This document shows positions 1 through 11,627 of a stretch of DNA of 64,000 nt, piece after piece. Within the stretch, counting starts at the first letter, position 1. Every line of letters starts with the position of its first letter. The stretch covers positions 25,468,869-25,532,868 of the forward strand of contig NC_088779.1 in the NCBI RefSeq assembly GCF_954871325.1, written 5' to 3'. The translations under genes and the position numbers were made by a program. The notes below the pieces were generated by a model that saw nothing but the letters and a program-made list of their open reading frames with translations, was not told where the DNA came from and ran no database searches. The DNA is from Gordionus sp. m RMFG-2023. Taxonomy: Eukaryota; Nematomorpha; Gordioida; Chordodea; Parachordodidae.

Positions 1-1
1 A

Positions 2-88
2 TCAGCATTCTCAGTGTACCTGGAGGATATCTTTATCTACGATATTAGCGAAGAGGCGGTAGCCAAGAACACCTCAAATCTAGTATAG
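2..88 (+). pseudogene. Short reverse-transcriptase-like scrap, LTR-retroelement fossil
   Basis: An open frame running in from the window edge contains VYLEDIFIYDISEE. Its spacing resembles the active-site strand of Ty3/Gypsy-type reverse transcriptases (VYLDDI-x-I-x-S). Only about 28 residues are visible and nothing else of the element can be recognised downstream. It is probably the broken edge of an old LTR element whose bulk lies outside the window. It could also be the last exon of an unrelated gene. Confidence 0.25.
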
Positions 89-623
89 AAAGACCGAAGG
101 TCCTCACTATTAACAGAGGGTTTTATTGCCGTTCCTTTAACTACATGGAAATTTTACTAATTTTCAGTTTAAAAGTTGACGGGGATAACTGTGGCAGACT
201 GAAATTACTGCTCAACTCTTAAAAACAAGTTGTATAAAAGTAACTTATATTATGCACATTATCTGTAAATAATATACATTTAAACATATACCAAAAACCC
301 CAATCAATAGTTTTTTTACAACCTCTAATTATTTAATAATTTTATAAAATTAATTAATATTCTTAGAATTGACTCTTAATTTTCACTATAATAAATCCTG
401 AATCAATAATATTTTCTGCTTTATTAAAAATTTGGCAAATTTGATGAAAATTATGCCTATTGCAAATTTTTATAATTAATTTATGAGACTAATCCTTATA
501 ATTTTTTTTTATTTTAAGACAATCAAATATACAACATTACAAAATAAAATACATTTCCCCAAAAATGAACACAAATGTACTCTTTTTTTTGGTATTTAGG
601 AAATAATATATCTTAGAATCTAT

Positions 624-820
624 TGTTGTTAAACGGCTAGATTTTTTATAAACGACTAACCAGATATTTTAGCCAAAAAATGTTGCGCATGCCTGGAAAA
701 TTTGCTCATAGATGGCAGAAAGGTTAATATATCTAAACGAAATCTTGAGGGTTACATTATATATTTTTTTATCTAAAATATTGAGTTAGCCCTTTTTGAA
801 AATTAAGCCGTTTAATAACA
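624..820. mobile_element. Miniature inverted-repeat element (family A)
   Basis: The left end reads TGTTGTTAAACGGCT. The right end read in reverse is TGTTATTAAACGGCT, so about 197 bp are bounded by imperfect terminal inverted repeats. The interior segment around 670-725 (gccaaaaaatg, then gctcatagatgg) recurs at 63,720-63,782. No coding capacity and no clear target duplication are visible. It is a non-autonomous DNA transposon of unassigned superfamily. Confidence 0.55.
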
Positions 821-964
821 CTGTTAGAATAAGGATAATTTTAAAAGTTATTCGATATTAGATGATTTATATTAGCTGAAAAAGAATCATAAAAATGACG
901 AATTAATATATCTTATCGGTTCGAAATGTTTTTTTAAAAAAACCTAATTTCATAAAATATATTT

Positions 965-1135
965 TACACTTAGGCCAGGCCGATTTTTTTTTATAAAAAA
1001 TAATACGGGCCGGGCCGCGCAGAGCCTGAAAATATAAAACCCGGTCAGGGCCAAATAATTTAAAGGTTTAAATAATTCGGGCCGAAATTTATTTATTTTT
1101 TAAAAATCCCGGCCTTGCAAAGGTTCTCTGCATGT
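965..1135. repeat. GC-rich dispersed repeat, hAT-like miniature element fragment
   Basis: This is a GC-rich patch in AT-rich DNA with alternating ggcc/gggcc blocks. Read in reverse it starts CAGAGACATGCAGAGAACC, which resembles the CAGAG-type ends of hAT miniature elements. Related patches occur near 10,014-10,085, 17,490-17,580, 18,060-18,430, 28,255-28,410, 35,490-35,610 and 42,590-42,660. The family assignment is an inference from composition and the terminal motif. Confidence 0.35.
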
Positions 1136-1189
1136 CTCTGATAAATATTGATAAATAATATACAACTTACAGGGTTTTACATTCAAATA

Positions 1190-2665
1190 AGGAAAAGTGT
1201 CTATCATAAGATCAAAAGATTAGATTAAAAAAGGAAAAGTGTCAATCAAAAACAAGAATAGTAACAAAAGCTTAAAGCCTAATCAGAAAGAAAAAGTGCC
1301 TCTTAAAAAAGGTAACGGTCCAGTTAAAAGAGGAAAAGATCAAAAAAAGAAAATCGTATTTTAAGATATTTTAAAAAAAATTTAATTTTCTTTTGTTGTC
1401 AATTTTTCTTTCTTATTTCTATCTTTTTGGCGATCTCTTTTTAAACCCTTTATAGTCCTGCGAGCTAATTTGACATCATCAACTTTCTATTTTATAACCA
1501 TCATGAACGCGGAATGATTTAATTTGATATTAAATTCAATATTATTTAATTAAATCTCAGGGCTTAATATAGGATTTTGCTTATATTTTATTATTTTTCG
1601 TCATTTTTATGTTACGATTTTTGCCAAATTACAAACGTTTATATTTCTTTTAGTTTTTTATGTTAAACTTTCTAACTTACTATTACTATTTGATTGCATA
1701 TTGAATCAAATAATAATTATTATAATGCTAATAATTTTTATTCTTAAGAAAATTATTTTTGTAATGCGCCCACATATATCAAATAAATTTTGAATTTAAA
1801 ATTTTCTATCTAATAAAAAAAATTTCTACACATTGAAATTGTTACAATTTACTCAATTATATTAATCGTTTGGTAATAGTGTATACTTTTTAAAGTAAAA
1901 TAAATTTGAACTATAATGTCAAACGATAAGTAAATTAGTATAATAATATCTATCTTTAAAAATTAGTATTTATTTAAGCATTCAATCTTTTCTTGTGATT
2001 AAAAAATAATATGGTGAAGATATAATAGTAACAAATATTGATTGTGCGACAAAAGCTCTAATAATTGACACGTTAATAGATTAAAAATATATGATTATGA
2101 AAGTAAAGTAAGCTATAAATTGTGATAATTATAACTCTTAAATCAAAAAGGGAACAAAAATATAATATCTAGAGGAGGCTTACATGCATGCAAAAAACTA
2201 AATCAAAAGCAGGAAGAATGTATAATTGATTTTATTAATTCTTAAAAATGTTATGTTAAATTATTAAAGAATACGGTATTAAGTTTACTATCTGAATTTA
2301 GGTATAGTAAAAGGGTTAGAGAATCAAATATTGAGATTTGCTAAGAATACGCTAATTGGGTTGTGGACAGGGTTGCAAAGTCTTTCCTCATCAGCGGGAA
2401 ACTCCCGTTTTAGTTTACACAGAGCTACTATTATCACAATGTAGGTCGAATCTTTTCCACATAATATTTAATGACCAAGACATTTTCCTAAGCTTGGTAA
2501 CTTTTTCTTTTTTGATTGACATTTTATCTTTTTTAATTGGACTTTTTTCTCTCTTTTCCTTTCATGGTTGGCACTTTTACTTTTATGTTCTGTTCCTTTT
2601 ATGATTGACACTTTTCCTATTGGGACCTTTCTTTTTTGAATGGACATCTTTATGGCATCTGTGAA
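1190..2665. repeat. Inverted pair of minisatellite blocks around a dispersed repeat
   Basis: At 1,190-1,345 short direct repeats of the type GGAAAAGTGTCAATCA occur. At 2,500-2,665 the same motif recurs in inverted orientation. Between them, 1,450-1,680 is similar in inverse orientation to 21,920-22,155 (shared landmarks: gttgatgaggtcaaa, gcacgcaggacttt). The arrangement suggests a non-autonomous DNA element of about 1.5 kb with repetitive ends, but exact termini and a target duplication were not found. The small open frames here are not convincing genes. Confidence 0.35.
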
Positions 2666-3735
2666 CAAAATCTCCAGGTTTAATCAGGCCTTTTAATAAC
2701 ACTCCAATCTAGGCTTATTCCAATTATGATATATATTTTTTTAAAGTAATATAAATAAATTTGTAAAAAAAATTTACCATTGTCGTCATCCATTACGTAA
2801 TCTATTTGTTTTTACAATGAAATAAACTTGAACAAAATGAATAAATTTATTTTAAATATTATTCTTAATATAAAAAAGGTAAAATAAAATAATATATCAA
2901 AATAAAAGTACCTAAAAATAGATATAGATACCTCTAAAATAGTGTCTAGATACATAAAGAGATATCTATATACAGATGGCACATTTTCTACATACTTAGC
3001 TCTACTAATTACAAAAAGATTTACGATAATACTGTCCAAACTTAGAATCAATCCATAACAAATTTTATTTTATATTTTTTAAATTTTGAAGCAATGACTA
3101 TACTATCATGATCAGTTTTAAATATAATACTGAATCAACAGATCTTTTTCTTGATCTTGCTAATAACCATTGATCGTGAGCAAACAAATACTTTTTTTAA
3201 AAAATAATTATTATTTATACAAACTTGAAAACTTCTCATATAAAGATTTATATTCATTTAATAGGAATGTATTGCTAATTTTCATTTTTTTAATTTTATT
3301 ATTTTTTATGTCTATATGTGGGACATGGAATGTCTACTTCTAATTTTGGTTGTCAGATATATTGTCTACTTGCAAATATTTTTCTAATAATTTACTCTAA
3401 ATAATAGTTAAATAAATAAATATTTTTTCCAAAGAAGACAAGGCAGGGTAAAAATTTTAAGAAATAAAACTACTAATCGTAATATTAAATCATCTACATG
3501 TATTTACTCAATAAATATAATATTTTTTTGTACAAGGTTAAAAATATTAAAACAGTTATGTTATATCAAAATTATACCATAAACAGTATATACAAAGTTA
3601 TCTACCATATCTTAAGGGTTAGATAATGATATTTTGACAAACATAATCTAGCATTTAACGACATTTTAAAGTAACAATAAACATGACGTGTAGCAAAATT
3701 GTCATTACATTAAAAATCGATCAATCGACTTAAAA
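2666..3735. other. Intergenic AT-rich DNA left of the MULE
   Basis: I see no gene, RNA or transposon with recognisable ends. This stretch would have been the original upstream region of the SRPRB-like gene before the 11.3 kb transposon inserted, so promoter elements of that gene may lie here. None can be identified by eye. Confidence 0.4.
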
Positions 3736-3743
3736 TTTTAAAT
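3736..3743. repeat. Left target-site duplication of the MULE (imperfect)
   Basis: TTTTAAAT directly abuts the left end of the transposon and matches TTTTAAAA at 15,081-15,088 at seven of eight positions. An 8-10 bp duplication is normal for Mutator-like elements. Confidence 0.5.
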
Positions 3744-4114
3744 GGGTGTAACTAAACTGAGAATTAACAGGTAAACTGAGAATTAACAGGTAAAATTTAT
3801 TTATGGCCTATCAATTATATTTTAAAAACTTGAAAAAAAAAGGTTTTTATTATAAAAATTTAATTTATCCAAAATTAAAATTATTTAAATATATAAATTA
3901 GAATAGAAAAGATATTGTAGTTTAGAAATTTATAATATGTATAACAGATCTATTATATAGAAAATAAAACACCCATAATATTTTATATATCATAAAATAA
4001 ATTCCGCTAGATGGCGTAAATTATTAAAATTTTAGTTTTTAATTAAAAATAATATGAATTATATAAGCATAATTCTACGCTCTGGATTAATTGATTTGGT
4101 ACCGACTTATATAA

Positions 4115-5880
4115 ACATAAAATGAAAAAATTTTTAAGTTTCCATCATTATTTTTGGAGTTATGATGTGGATTCTCAGTTTAGTCAATTTTTTAATTTTT
4201 TTTAAAATTTTTGGGATTTTAAAAATATTTTATTTTTTTGACTCATTTGGTGTAAACTAACTTATATTAACATAAAATGAAAAAATTTTTAAGTTTCCAT
4301 CATTATTTTTGGAGTTATGATGTGGATTCTCAGTTTAGTCAATTTTTTAATTTTTTTTTAGATTTTTGGGATTTTAAAAATATTTTATTTTTTTTGACTC
4401 ATTTGATGTAAACTAACTTATATTAACATAAAATGAAAAAAATTTTAAGTTTCCATCATTATTTTTGGAGTTATGATGTGGATTCTCAGTTTAGTCAATT
4501 TTTTAATTTTTTTTAAAATTTTTGGGATTTTAAAAATATTTTATTTTTTTGACTCATTTGGTGTAAACTAACTTATATTAACATAAAATGAAAAAATTTT
4601 TAAGTTTCCATCATTATTTTTGGAGTTATGATGTGGATTCTCAGTTTAGTCAATTTTTTAATTTTTTTTTAGATTTTTGGGATTTTAAAAATATTTTATT
4701 TTTTTTGACTCATTTGATGTAAACTAACTTATATTAACATAAAATGAAAAAAATTTTAAGTTTCCATCATTATTTTTGGAGTTATGATGTGGATTCTCAG
4801 TTTAGTCAATTTTTTAATTTTTTTTTAGATTTTTGGGATTTTAAAAATATTTTATTTTTTTGACTCATTTGGTGTAAACTAACTTATATTAACATAAAAT
4901 GAAAAAATTTTTAAGTTTCCATCATTATTTTTGGAGTTATGATGTGGATTCTCAGTTTAGTCAATTTTTTAATTTTTTTTTAGATTTTTGGGATTTTAAA
5001 AATATTTTATTTTTTTTGACTCATTTGATGTAAACTAACTTATATTAACATAAAATGAAAAAAATTTTAAGTTTCCATCATTATTTTTGGAGTTATGATG
5101 TGGATTCTCAGTTTAGTCAATTTTTTAATTTTTTTTTAGATTTTTGGGATTTTAAAAATATTTTATTTTTTTTGACTCATTTGATGTAAACTAACTTATA
5201 TTAACATAAAATGAAAAAAATTTTAAGTTTCCATCATTATTTTTGGAGTTATGATGTGGATTCTCAGTTTAGTCAATTTTTTAATTTTTTTTTAGATTTT
5301 TGGGATTTTAAAAATATTTTATTTTTTTTGACTCATTTGATGTAAACTAACTTATATTAACATAAAATGAAAAAAATTTTAAGTTTCCATCATTATTTTT
5401 GGAGTTATGATGTGGATTCTCAGTTTAGTCAATTTTTTAATTTTTTTTTAGATTTTTGGGATTTTAAAAATATTTTATTTTTTTGACTCATTTGGTGTAA
5501 ACTAACTTATATTAACATAAAATGAAAAAATTTTTAAGTTTCCATCATTATTTTTGGAGTTATGATGTGGATTCTCAGTTTAGTCAATTTTTTAATTTTT
5601 TTTTAGATTTTTGGGATTTTAAAAATATTTTATTTTTTTGACTCATTTGGTGTAAACTAACTTATATTAACATAAAATGAAAAAATTTATAAGTTTCCAT
5701 CATTATATTTGGAGTTATGATGTGGATTCTCAGTTTAGTCAATTTTTTAATTTTTTTTTAGATTTTTGGGATTTTAAAAATATTTTATTTTTTTTGACTC
5801 ATTTTGTGTAAACTTACTCATATAAACATAAAATGAAAAAAAATTTAAGTTTCCATCATTATTTTTTGAGTTATGACATG
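4115..5880. repeat. Left MULE arm: about 12 tandem units of 155-156 bp
   Basis: The landmark ggagttatgatgtgg recurs at 4,156, 4,311, 4,467, 4,622, 4,778, 4,933, 5,089, 5,245, 5,401, 5,556 and 5,711, with a diverged copy at about 5,867. Two slightly different unit types are interspersed (differences in T-run length and ggtgtaaac versus gatgtaaac). Each unit contains, in reverse orientation, the 14-mer ACTAAACTGAGAAT that also forms the core of the transposon terminus. The array is therefore a string of terminus-like sites and may bind transposase (inference). Confidence 0.85.
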
Positions 5881-5911
5881 TGTAGAACTAGTTTACTTCA
5901 ATTAAAATTTA

Positions 5912-6020
5912 GGGGCCCTTAAAAGGGCCGTTGGGTATTCGTTGGTCTTAAAAAAGACCTTTGGGTATTCGTTGGTCTTAAAAAAGACCGTTGGGTATTT
6001 ATGTCTTAAAAAAGACATTT
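5912..6020. repeat. Left block of hairpin units in the MULE
   Basis: Short units of the form GGTCTTAAAAAAGACC and one GGCCCTTAAAAGGGCC are each a perfect or near-perfect hairpin, separated by gttgggtattcg spacers. Three or four units are present here. The inverted counterpart at 12,020-12,260 has about nine. Confidence 0.75.
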
Positions 6021-6316
6021 TTTATAAATAAAGATTTAATAGTAAATATCATTCTTTAAACCAATTAAAAATAGCAATATTCCTCAAATCTTATTATATA
6101 TAATTTTATAAAGAAAAATAAATAGAAACTCATTATAAAGTTTCATAAGAAGATAAGAGCACATAATTAAACTTACAAATATTAAATTTATAAAAGCCAA
6201 GAGGATCGGTAATTGTTAAAAATATATAAATTATTTTTTTAAAATATAGATTATTTAGTTAATTATTATATATATTAAATGTTGGAAATTAAATATTTCT
6301 CATAAAAACAAATAAA

Positions 6317-9300
6317 TTATGGCCTTATTGTTTTCGTTCTTTCCGCTTTGGCTCTTTTGGCTTGATTAGGTTTTTTTGATCCTAAAGGTTTCACTATAGC
6401 TAATTGACCACATGTTGATGTAATTAGTTTTCCATTACTATTTTCTTTTAATATTTTCAACAGAATTGCCTTATGTTCAGCATCTGTCATCTCAGCCCAG
6501 CTCTGATGCATGGATGATATATCTAATGCCTTTGTTAGATAATAAGGGCCCAACCCACATATGGCTCTCTCGAAGTCTTTTTCCTGTATTAAAATTATAT
6601 CATTTATTTTATTTATCATTATATGTAAAGGAGTTTTTTTCCAATCAAATTTTGTTTTTAATACATGATTTATACTTTCACAATTATTGTTGGTGTAGGG
6701 TGTTAAAATTATTTTATTTTTTAAAGGTAAATATACCATATTATATAATTTATCTATCAAATGATTATCTAAATATTTTACAAATTTTGTATAATTTTTA
6801 TTTAAGCAAAATTTTTTTAAATTATCTGTATTTTTTTTAAAGATTTCATCGGTTAATGAATATATTATTCCATCTTTATTGAAAATAAAATTTATAATTA
6901 TGTTTCTAATTTTTATTTCAACTCCTTCGTTATTAGTTAAAAAATGAATTACATTTTCTTTAATGTGTTTAGTACATAAAAGATGGGTTGAATTTATAAA
7001 ATTTCTACGCAAGGCCGATACCATCCCCAATTCTCCGTCACTCCCAAAAATTAAATTATTTAAGGGTATACGATTTTTTTTAAAAATTGATTCAAGGTGA
7101 GAGAAAAAATTATTAAATGTTTGATAATCCGAATTACCGTGTAAAAATATAGGTCCTAAGAAAATTGGATGATCGTGTAAACGGTGAGTTTTTATACATT
7201 TATGTTTAAAAACGATGCATGTTACAAACAATTCTCCTAAATTATAAGTTTTATCTATACTTATAATGCTAGGATTATTATTTGAGCAGATATATTTAAT
7301 GTTATCTATCTGGAGGGGAGTATATAAAATAAGAGATATTACTTTATCGGGGCTGATATCAACCTTTTGTACCAATGGGTATTTATACATGTTTTTTAAA
7401 ATATCAAGAGCTTGATCAGCAAAATTAGACAAGTATCCTGATTCATTTTTGCTTAAAAGATTATATTTAATATTAGCTATTTGTTTTACATTTCTAGGTC
7501 CTATTATATCAAGATCTTCAATTAGTAATTCTTGGTAGATATTACTAGGTGTTTGGTACTTTACTTTATTAGCAATTGTTTTGTAAACGCAACGCGGTGT
7601 GCGTGAATATATAGATTGAGATATTTTCTTATTGCCATGAGCTATTTTACCAGGATACTCACCTAAATATTCGGCAATAAAAATATCTTGTAATTGGTTA
7701 ACTGATGAAGACATATTAACCAAATAAGAAATCCTTCTCTTATATTTTTCACTATTTCTTAACGCACTATAGTAACGATGAAGAATTACCATATCGTCAA
7801 TATTTGGCTGAGGCTCAAGTAATTCTAAATTTTTATTATTTTTAATTTGTTTTTTTTTAAAAAATAAATTATTTTTATGAATATATGGGCCAAAAAAATC
7901 AAAATTTTTGAAACAGTATATTGAATGATTCGATCCTCTTGGCTTTCCAGTCCAGGCTCCGCAATCATCCTCAAAGGCTGATTTTACGCCAACATTTTTT
8001 AATATATTAAATTGATTATTAATTACAAAGACTTTATTATTTTTTACCCCAGTAGGTATTAAATTTAATACTTTTATAGGATGCAAGAATAAAGACATTA
8101 ATTCATCAGTAGTTAAATATTTACCAAAATTATTAAAACCTTCCCTTGCCATAGAACCTTCTTGAATAGTGGTAGCTTTAATGTCTAAAGCTATTTTAGA
8201 CGGATAAAGTGCTATAGATGTCGAAGGCTGATTGGACGGAGAAAGGGGTATATATAAATATTCGTCAGAATATTTAGATTGGGCTTCGATTAGATTTTTT
8301 AACTCTTCATATACAAAATTAGTAGGCGAAAATACACTAGACGGAGAAGATGTTCTAGAAAGAGGAAATACTCTAGATGGAGAAGATTTTCTAGAAAAAG
8401 AAATTACTCTAGATGGAGAAGATTTTCTAGAAAAAGAAATTACTCTAGATGCAGATGGTGTTCCAGACAGAGAAATTACTTTAGATGGAGAGGGTGTTCT
8501 AGAAAGAGGAAATTCTCTAGATGGAGATGGTGTTCTAGAAAGAGGAAATTCTCTAGAGGGAGAGGGTGTTCTAGAAAGAGGAAATTCTCTAGAGGGAGAG
8601 GGTGTTCTAGAAAGAGGAAATTCTCTAGAGGGAGAGGGTGTTCTAGAAAGAGGAAATTCTCTAGATGGAGATGGTGTTCCAGAAAGAGAAATTACTTTAG
8701 ATGGAGAGGGTGTTCTAGACAGAGAAATTACTTTAGATGGAGAGGGTGTTCTAGAAAGAGGAAATTCTCTAAAGGGAGAAGGTGTTCTAGACAGAGGACT
8801 TGTTTTAAAGGGAGAAGGTGTTCTAGACAGAGAAATTGCTCTAGAGGGAGAAGATTTTCTAGAAAAAGAAATTACTCTAGATGGAGAGGGTGTTCTAGAA
8901 AGACGAAATGCTCTAGAGGGAGATTTGTTTTTATTTTCCAGTTTATAAATATGATCTGAAGGTGGAGAATGTGAAAGTGTTAAAGAATGAGGTGTTCTAG
9001 AAGAGGATAGATTTATAGATTTTACTGGACTTTCCAAATCTATATATTCAAATTTGGATGATGATGTTTTCTTTTGTAAATAACAAAAATGATTTGGAAA
9101 AAAGGCTGCTAAATTCTTAGGGTATGTCATGCATGTCCACATGATATTAATATCAGTCTTCGAAGATGGTTTAACATCATGTCCTTTTATAAATTTGGTG
9201 TATGGACTATATCCTATCCCAACACCTGGGGGGCAATAAGACATGAAAGGTAGTTTTAAAGCTGCACTCGTTGCATAAAGATGCAAGAGCTGGGAAAATC

Positions 9301-9898
9301 CATTTATATTTAGAACATCACGCAAAATTTTTGCATAATTGCCAGATATAATTTGCTCTTCAATAATAGTCTTATTATTATTATAAAATTTTGAATTTAT
9401 ATCATAAAATTTTTTATTTATTATGATTTCAATGGCTGTTAGAAGACGAATATATAAATGTTCATCTTCGTGTCCATAAAGAGCTAAAGACATTGAGCGA
9501 TAGAAACAGTTACCATCGCCAATGGCTAATCTCGGGGAGTAATTATTTAAAATTTGGGGTTGAAAATTTTTTATTATTTTAGATGAAATAATGTCTTCCT
9601 TACCTATTAAATTGTTTTTTAAATATTTATCAGAAACTTTATAATGAATTTCTAAAAATCTAAGCTCATTTAATGCGTTTTTGATATTGCTATTCTTAAT
9701 TAGCCTAGGTAAAGCATCATCAATTAAATAACACAATGAACATATATAATTATCATTAGAATCTGACCAATCTTTCATCATCTTTGAAGTTAATTTCGGG
9801 ATGCATTTAGCATGAATCCATCTCCGACAAAAATCGCAAAAAATCCCAGATTGGTCCATTCCTACAATCACATTGCAAATATTACACATATCTGACAT
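6317..9898 (-). CDS. MULE transposase with PHD finger, OTU-type protease domain and Ser/Pro/Arg repeats
   Basis: This is a 1,193-residue frame without interruption. Residues 1-60 form a C4HC3 PHD finger (C5, C8, C21, C24, H29, C32, C53, C56). Residues about 120-276 form an OTU-type cysteine protease fold with GDGNCFYRS (D128, C131) and a candidate catalytic histidine in FPNHF (H270). Residues about 300-545 are about twenty 12-residue repeats of the type SPSREFPLSRTP. The C-terminal half carries a MULE DDE transposase: SIISIDKTYNLG (first D), FGSDGELGM (second D) and NCESINHVLK (candidate E). The protein should cut and join transposon DNA at the terminal inverted repeats. The PHD and OTU parts suggest chromatin reading and deubiquitination, which is inference only. 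The start is the first ATG before the PHD cysteines. All visible catalytic residues are kept, so it may be active. Confidence 0.85.
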   Translation of the reverse strand: MSDMCNICNVIVGMDQSGIFCDFCRRWIHAKCIPKLTSKMMKDWSDSNDNYICSLCYLIDDALPRLIKNSNIKNALNELRFLEIHYKVSDKYLKNNLIGKEDIISSKIIKNFQPQILNNYSPRLAIGDGNCFYRSMSLALYGHEDEHLYIRLLTAIEIIINKKFYDINSKFYNNNKTIIEEQIISGNYAKILRDVLNINGFSQLLHLYATSAALKLPFMSYCPPGVGIGYSPYTKFIKGHDVKPSSKTDINIMWTCMTYPKNLAAFFPNHFCYLQKKTSSSKFEYIDLESPVKSINLSSSRTPHSLTLSHSPPSDHIYKLENKNKSPSRAFRLSRTPSPSRVISFSRKSSPSRAISLSRTPSPFKTSPLSRTPSPFREFPLSRTPSPSKVISLSRTPSPSKVISLSGTPSPSREFPLSRTPSPSREFPLSRTPSPSREFPLSRTPSPSREFPLSRTPSPSREFPLSRTPSPSKVISLSGTPSASRVISFSRKSSPSRVISFSRKSSPSRVFPLSRTSSPSSVFSPTNFVYEELKNLIEAQSKYSDEYLYIPLSPSNQPSTSIALYPSKIALDIKATTIQEGSMAREGFNNFGKYLTTDELMSLFLHPIKVLNLIPTGVKNNKVFVINNQFNILKNVGVKSAFEDDCGAWTGKPRGSNHSIYCFKNFDFFGPYIHKNNLFFKKKQIKNNKNLELLEPQPNIDDMVILHRYYSALRNSEKYKRRISYLVNMSSSVNQLQDIFIAEYLGEYPGKIAHGNKKISQSIYSRTPRCVYKTIANKVKYQTPSNIYQELLIEDLDIIGPRNVKQIANIKYNLLSKNESGYLSNFADQALDILKNMYKYPLVQKVDISPDKVISLILYTPLQIDNIKYICSNNNPSIISIDKTYNLGELFVTCIVFKHKCIKTHRLHDHPIFLGPIFLHGNSDYQTFNNFFSHLESIFKKNRIPLNNLIFGSDGELGMVSALRRNFINSTHLLCTKHIKENVIHFLTNNEGVEIKIRNIIINFIFNKDGIIYSLTDEIFKKNTDNLKKFCLNKNYTKFVKYLDNHLIDKLYNMVYLPLKNKIILTPYTNNNCESINHVLKTKFDWKKTPLHIMINKINDIILIQEKDFERAICGLGPYYLTKALDISSMHQSWAEMTDAEHKAILLKILKENSNGKLITSTCGQLAIVKPLGSKKPNQAKRAKAERTKTIRP
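8327..8935 (-). repeat. 36-bp coding minisatellite inside the transposase gene
   Basis: Tandem units built on tctagatggagaagg and gttctagaaagagg encode the Ser/Pro/Arg 12-residue repeats. Several adjacent units are identical, so this stretch probably changes length quickly. The long open frame on the opposite strand (8,232-8,948) is a by-product of the 36-base period. Confidence 0.85.
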
Positions 9899-10236
9899 GG
9901 ATAATAACTAATATAAATTGTGCAGAATTATAAATATAAATATATATTAAATTTAATTGTATAATTTTATTTTTTTAAGGCGACAAAGATTTTAGCTTGA
10001 TATTTATAGTAGTGATCTGCAACTGGCCTAATTTTTCAAGCTAGGCACGGCCCGAAATTTTTTTAAAAAGAGTTTTGCCAGCCCTACCCGAATTTATTTA
10101 AATATAGAAATTAAATTTTATAATTATACTCAAAATAATATATATTATCTTATATGTCGTCTATTTCTACAAATAAAATATTTTTATTTTACATAAATAA
10201 TTCAGCATAAAATTAATAAATTTAAATATATTTTAA
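9899..10236. other. Upstream region of the transposase gene with GC-rich repeat fragment
   Basis: This holds the presumed promoter of the transposase. At 10,014-10,085 a GC-rich fragment (ctgcaactggcc, then cacggcccgaaa) resembles the dispersed hAT-like family seen elsewhere in the window. It is followed by a degenerate unit of the neighbouring satellite. No clear promoter element can be named. Confidence 0.4.
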
Positions 10237-11627
10237 CCGGTCTCAAATCTTTCTATAAAGAAATTAATAAATAATTCAAAATAAAAAATAGATCTATAAG
10301 CTATGAATAATATTTTATAAAATTTAATATAAATTAAAAATATTCCCTAATTTTTTTAAAATTCTGACCGGTCTCAAATCTTTCTATATAGAAATTAATA
10401 AATAATTCAAAATAAAAAATAGATCTATAAGCTATGAATAATATTTTATAAAATTTAATATAAATTAAAAATATTCCCTAATTTTTTTAAAATTCTGACC
10501 GGTCTCAAATCTTTCTATATAGAAATTAATAAATAATTCAAAATAAAAAATAGATCTATAAGCTATGAATAATATTTTATAAAATTTAATATAAATTAAA
10601 AATATTCCCTAATTTTTTTAAAATTCTGACCGGTCTCAAATCTTTCTATATAGAAATTAATAAATAATTCAAAATAAAAAATAGATCTATAAGCTATGAA
10701 TAATATTTTATAAAATTTAATATAAATTAAAAATATTCCCTAATTTTTTTAAAATTCTGACCGGTCTCAAATCTTTCTATATAGAAATTAATAAATAATT
10801 CAAAATAAAAAATAGATCTATAAGCTATGAATAATATTTTATAAAATTTAATATAAATTAAAAATATTCCCTAATTTTTTTAAAATTCTGACCGGTCTCA
10901 AATCTTTCTATATAGAAATTAATAAATAATTCAAAATAAAAAATAGATCTATAAGCTATGAATAATATTTTATAAAATTTAATATAAATTAAAAATATTC
11001 CCTAATTTTTTTAAAATTCTGACCGGTCTCAAATCTTTCTATATAGAAATTAATAAATAATTCAAAATAAAAAATAGATCTATAAGCTATGAATAATATT
11101 TTATAAAATTTAATATAAATTAAAAATATTCCCTAATTTTTTTAAAATTCTGACCGGTCTCAAATCTTTCTATATAGAAATTAATAAATAATTCAAAATA
11201 AAAAATAGATCTATAAGCTATGAATAATATTTTATAAAATTTAATATAAATTAAAAATATTCCCTAATTTTTTTAAAATTCTGACCGGTCTCAAATCTTT
11301 CTATATAGAAATTAATAAATAATTCAAAATAAAAAATAGATCTATAAGCTATGAATAATATTTTATAAAATTTAATATAAATTAAAAATATTCCCTAATT
11401 TTTTTAAAATTCTGACCGGTCTCAAATCTTTCTATATAGAAATTAATAAATAATTCAAAATAAAAAATAGATCTATAAGCTATGAATAATATTTTATAAA
11501 ATTTAATATAAATTAAAAATATTCCCTAATTTTTTTAAAATTCTGACCGGTCTCAAATCTTTCTATATAGAAATTAATAAATAATTCAAAATAAAAAATA
11601 GATCTATAAGCTATGAATAATATTTTA
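10237..11627. repeat. 131-bp satellite array, about 10.6 units
   Basis: The landmark CCGGTCTCAAATC recurs at 10,237, 10,368, 10,499, 10,630, 10,761, 10,892, 11,023, 11,154, 11,285, 11,416 and 11,547, an exact 131-bp period. Apart from the first, the units are essentially identical by eye, which implies very recent amplification or homogenisation. It lies inside the MULE between the transposase gene and the right arm and has no counterpart on the left side. It has no coding content. Confidence 0.9.

Noticed and set aside
2356-2668. Overlapping short frames on both strands
   Set aside because: They come from a minisatellite of GGAAAAGTGTCAATCA type. Composition is hydrophobic or lysine-rich without domain features.
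4115-5880. CRISPR-like array
   Set aside because: The 155-156 bp units are contiguous tandem repeats without unique spacers, in a eukaryotic transposon arm.
8232-8948. Long + strand open frame of 238 codons
   Set aside because: It is the antisense shadow of the 36-bp repeat in the transposase gene. The period keeps all phases free of stops.
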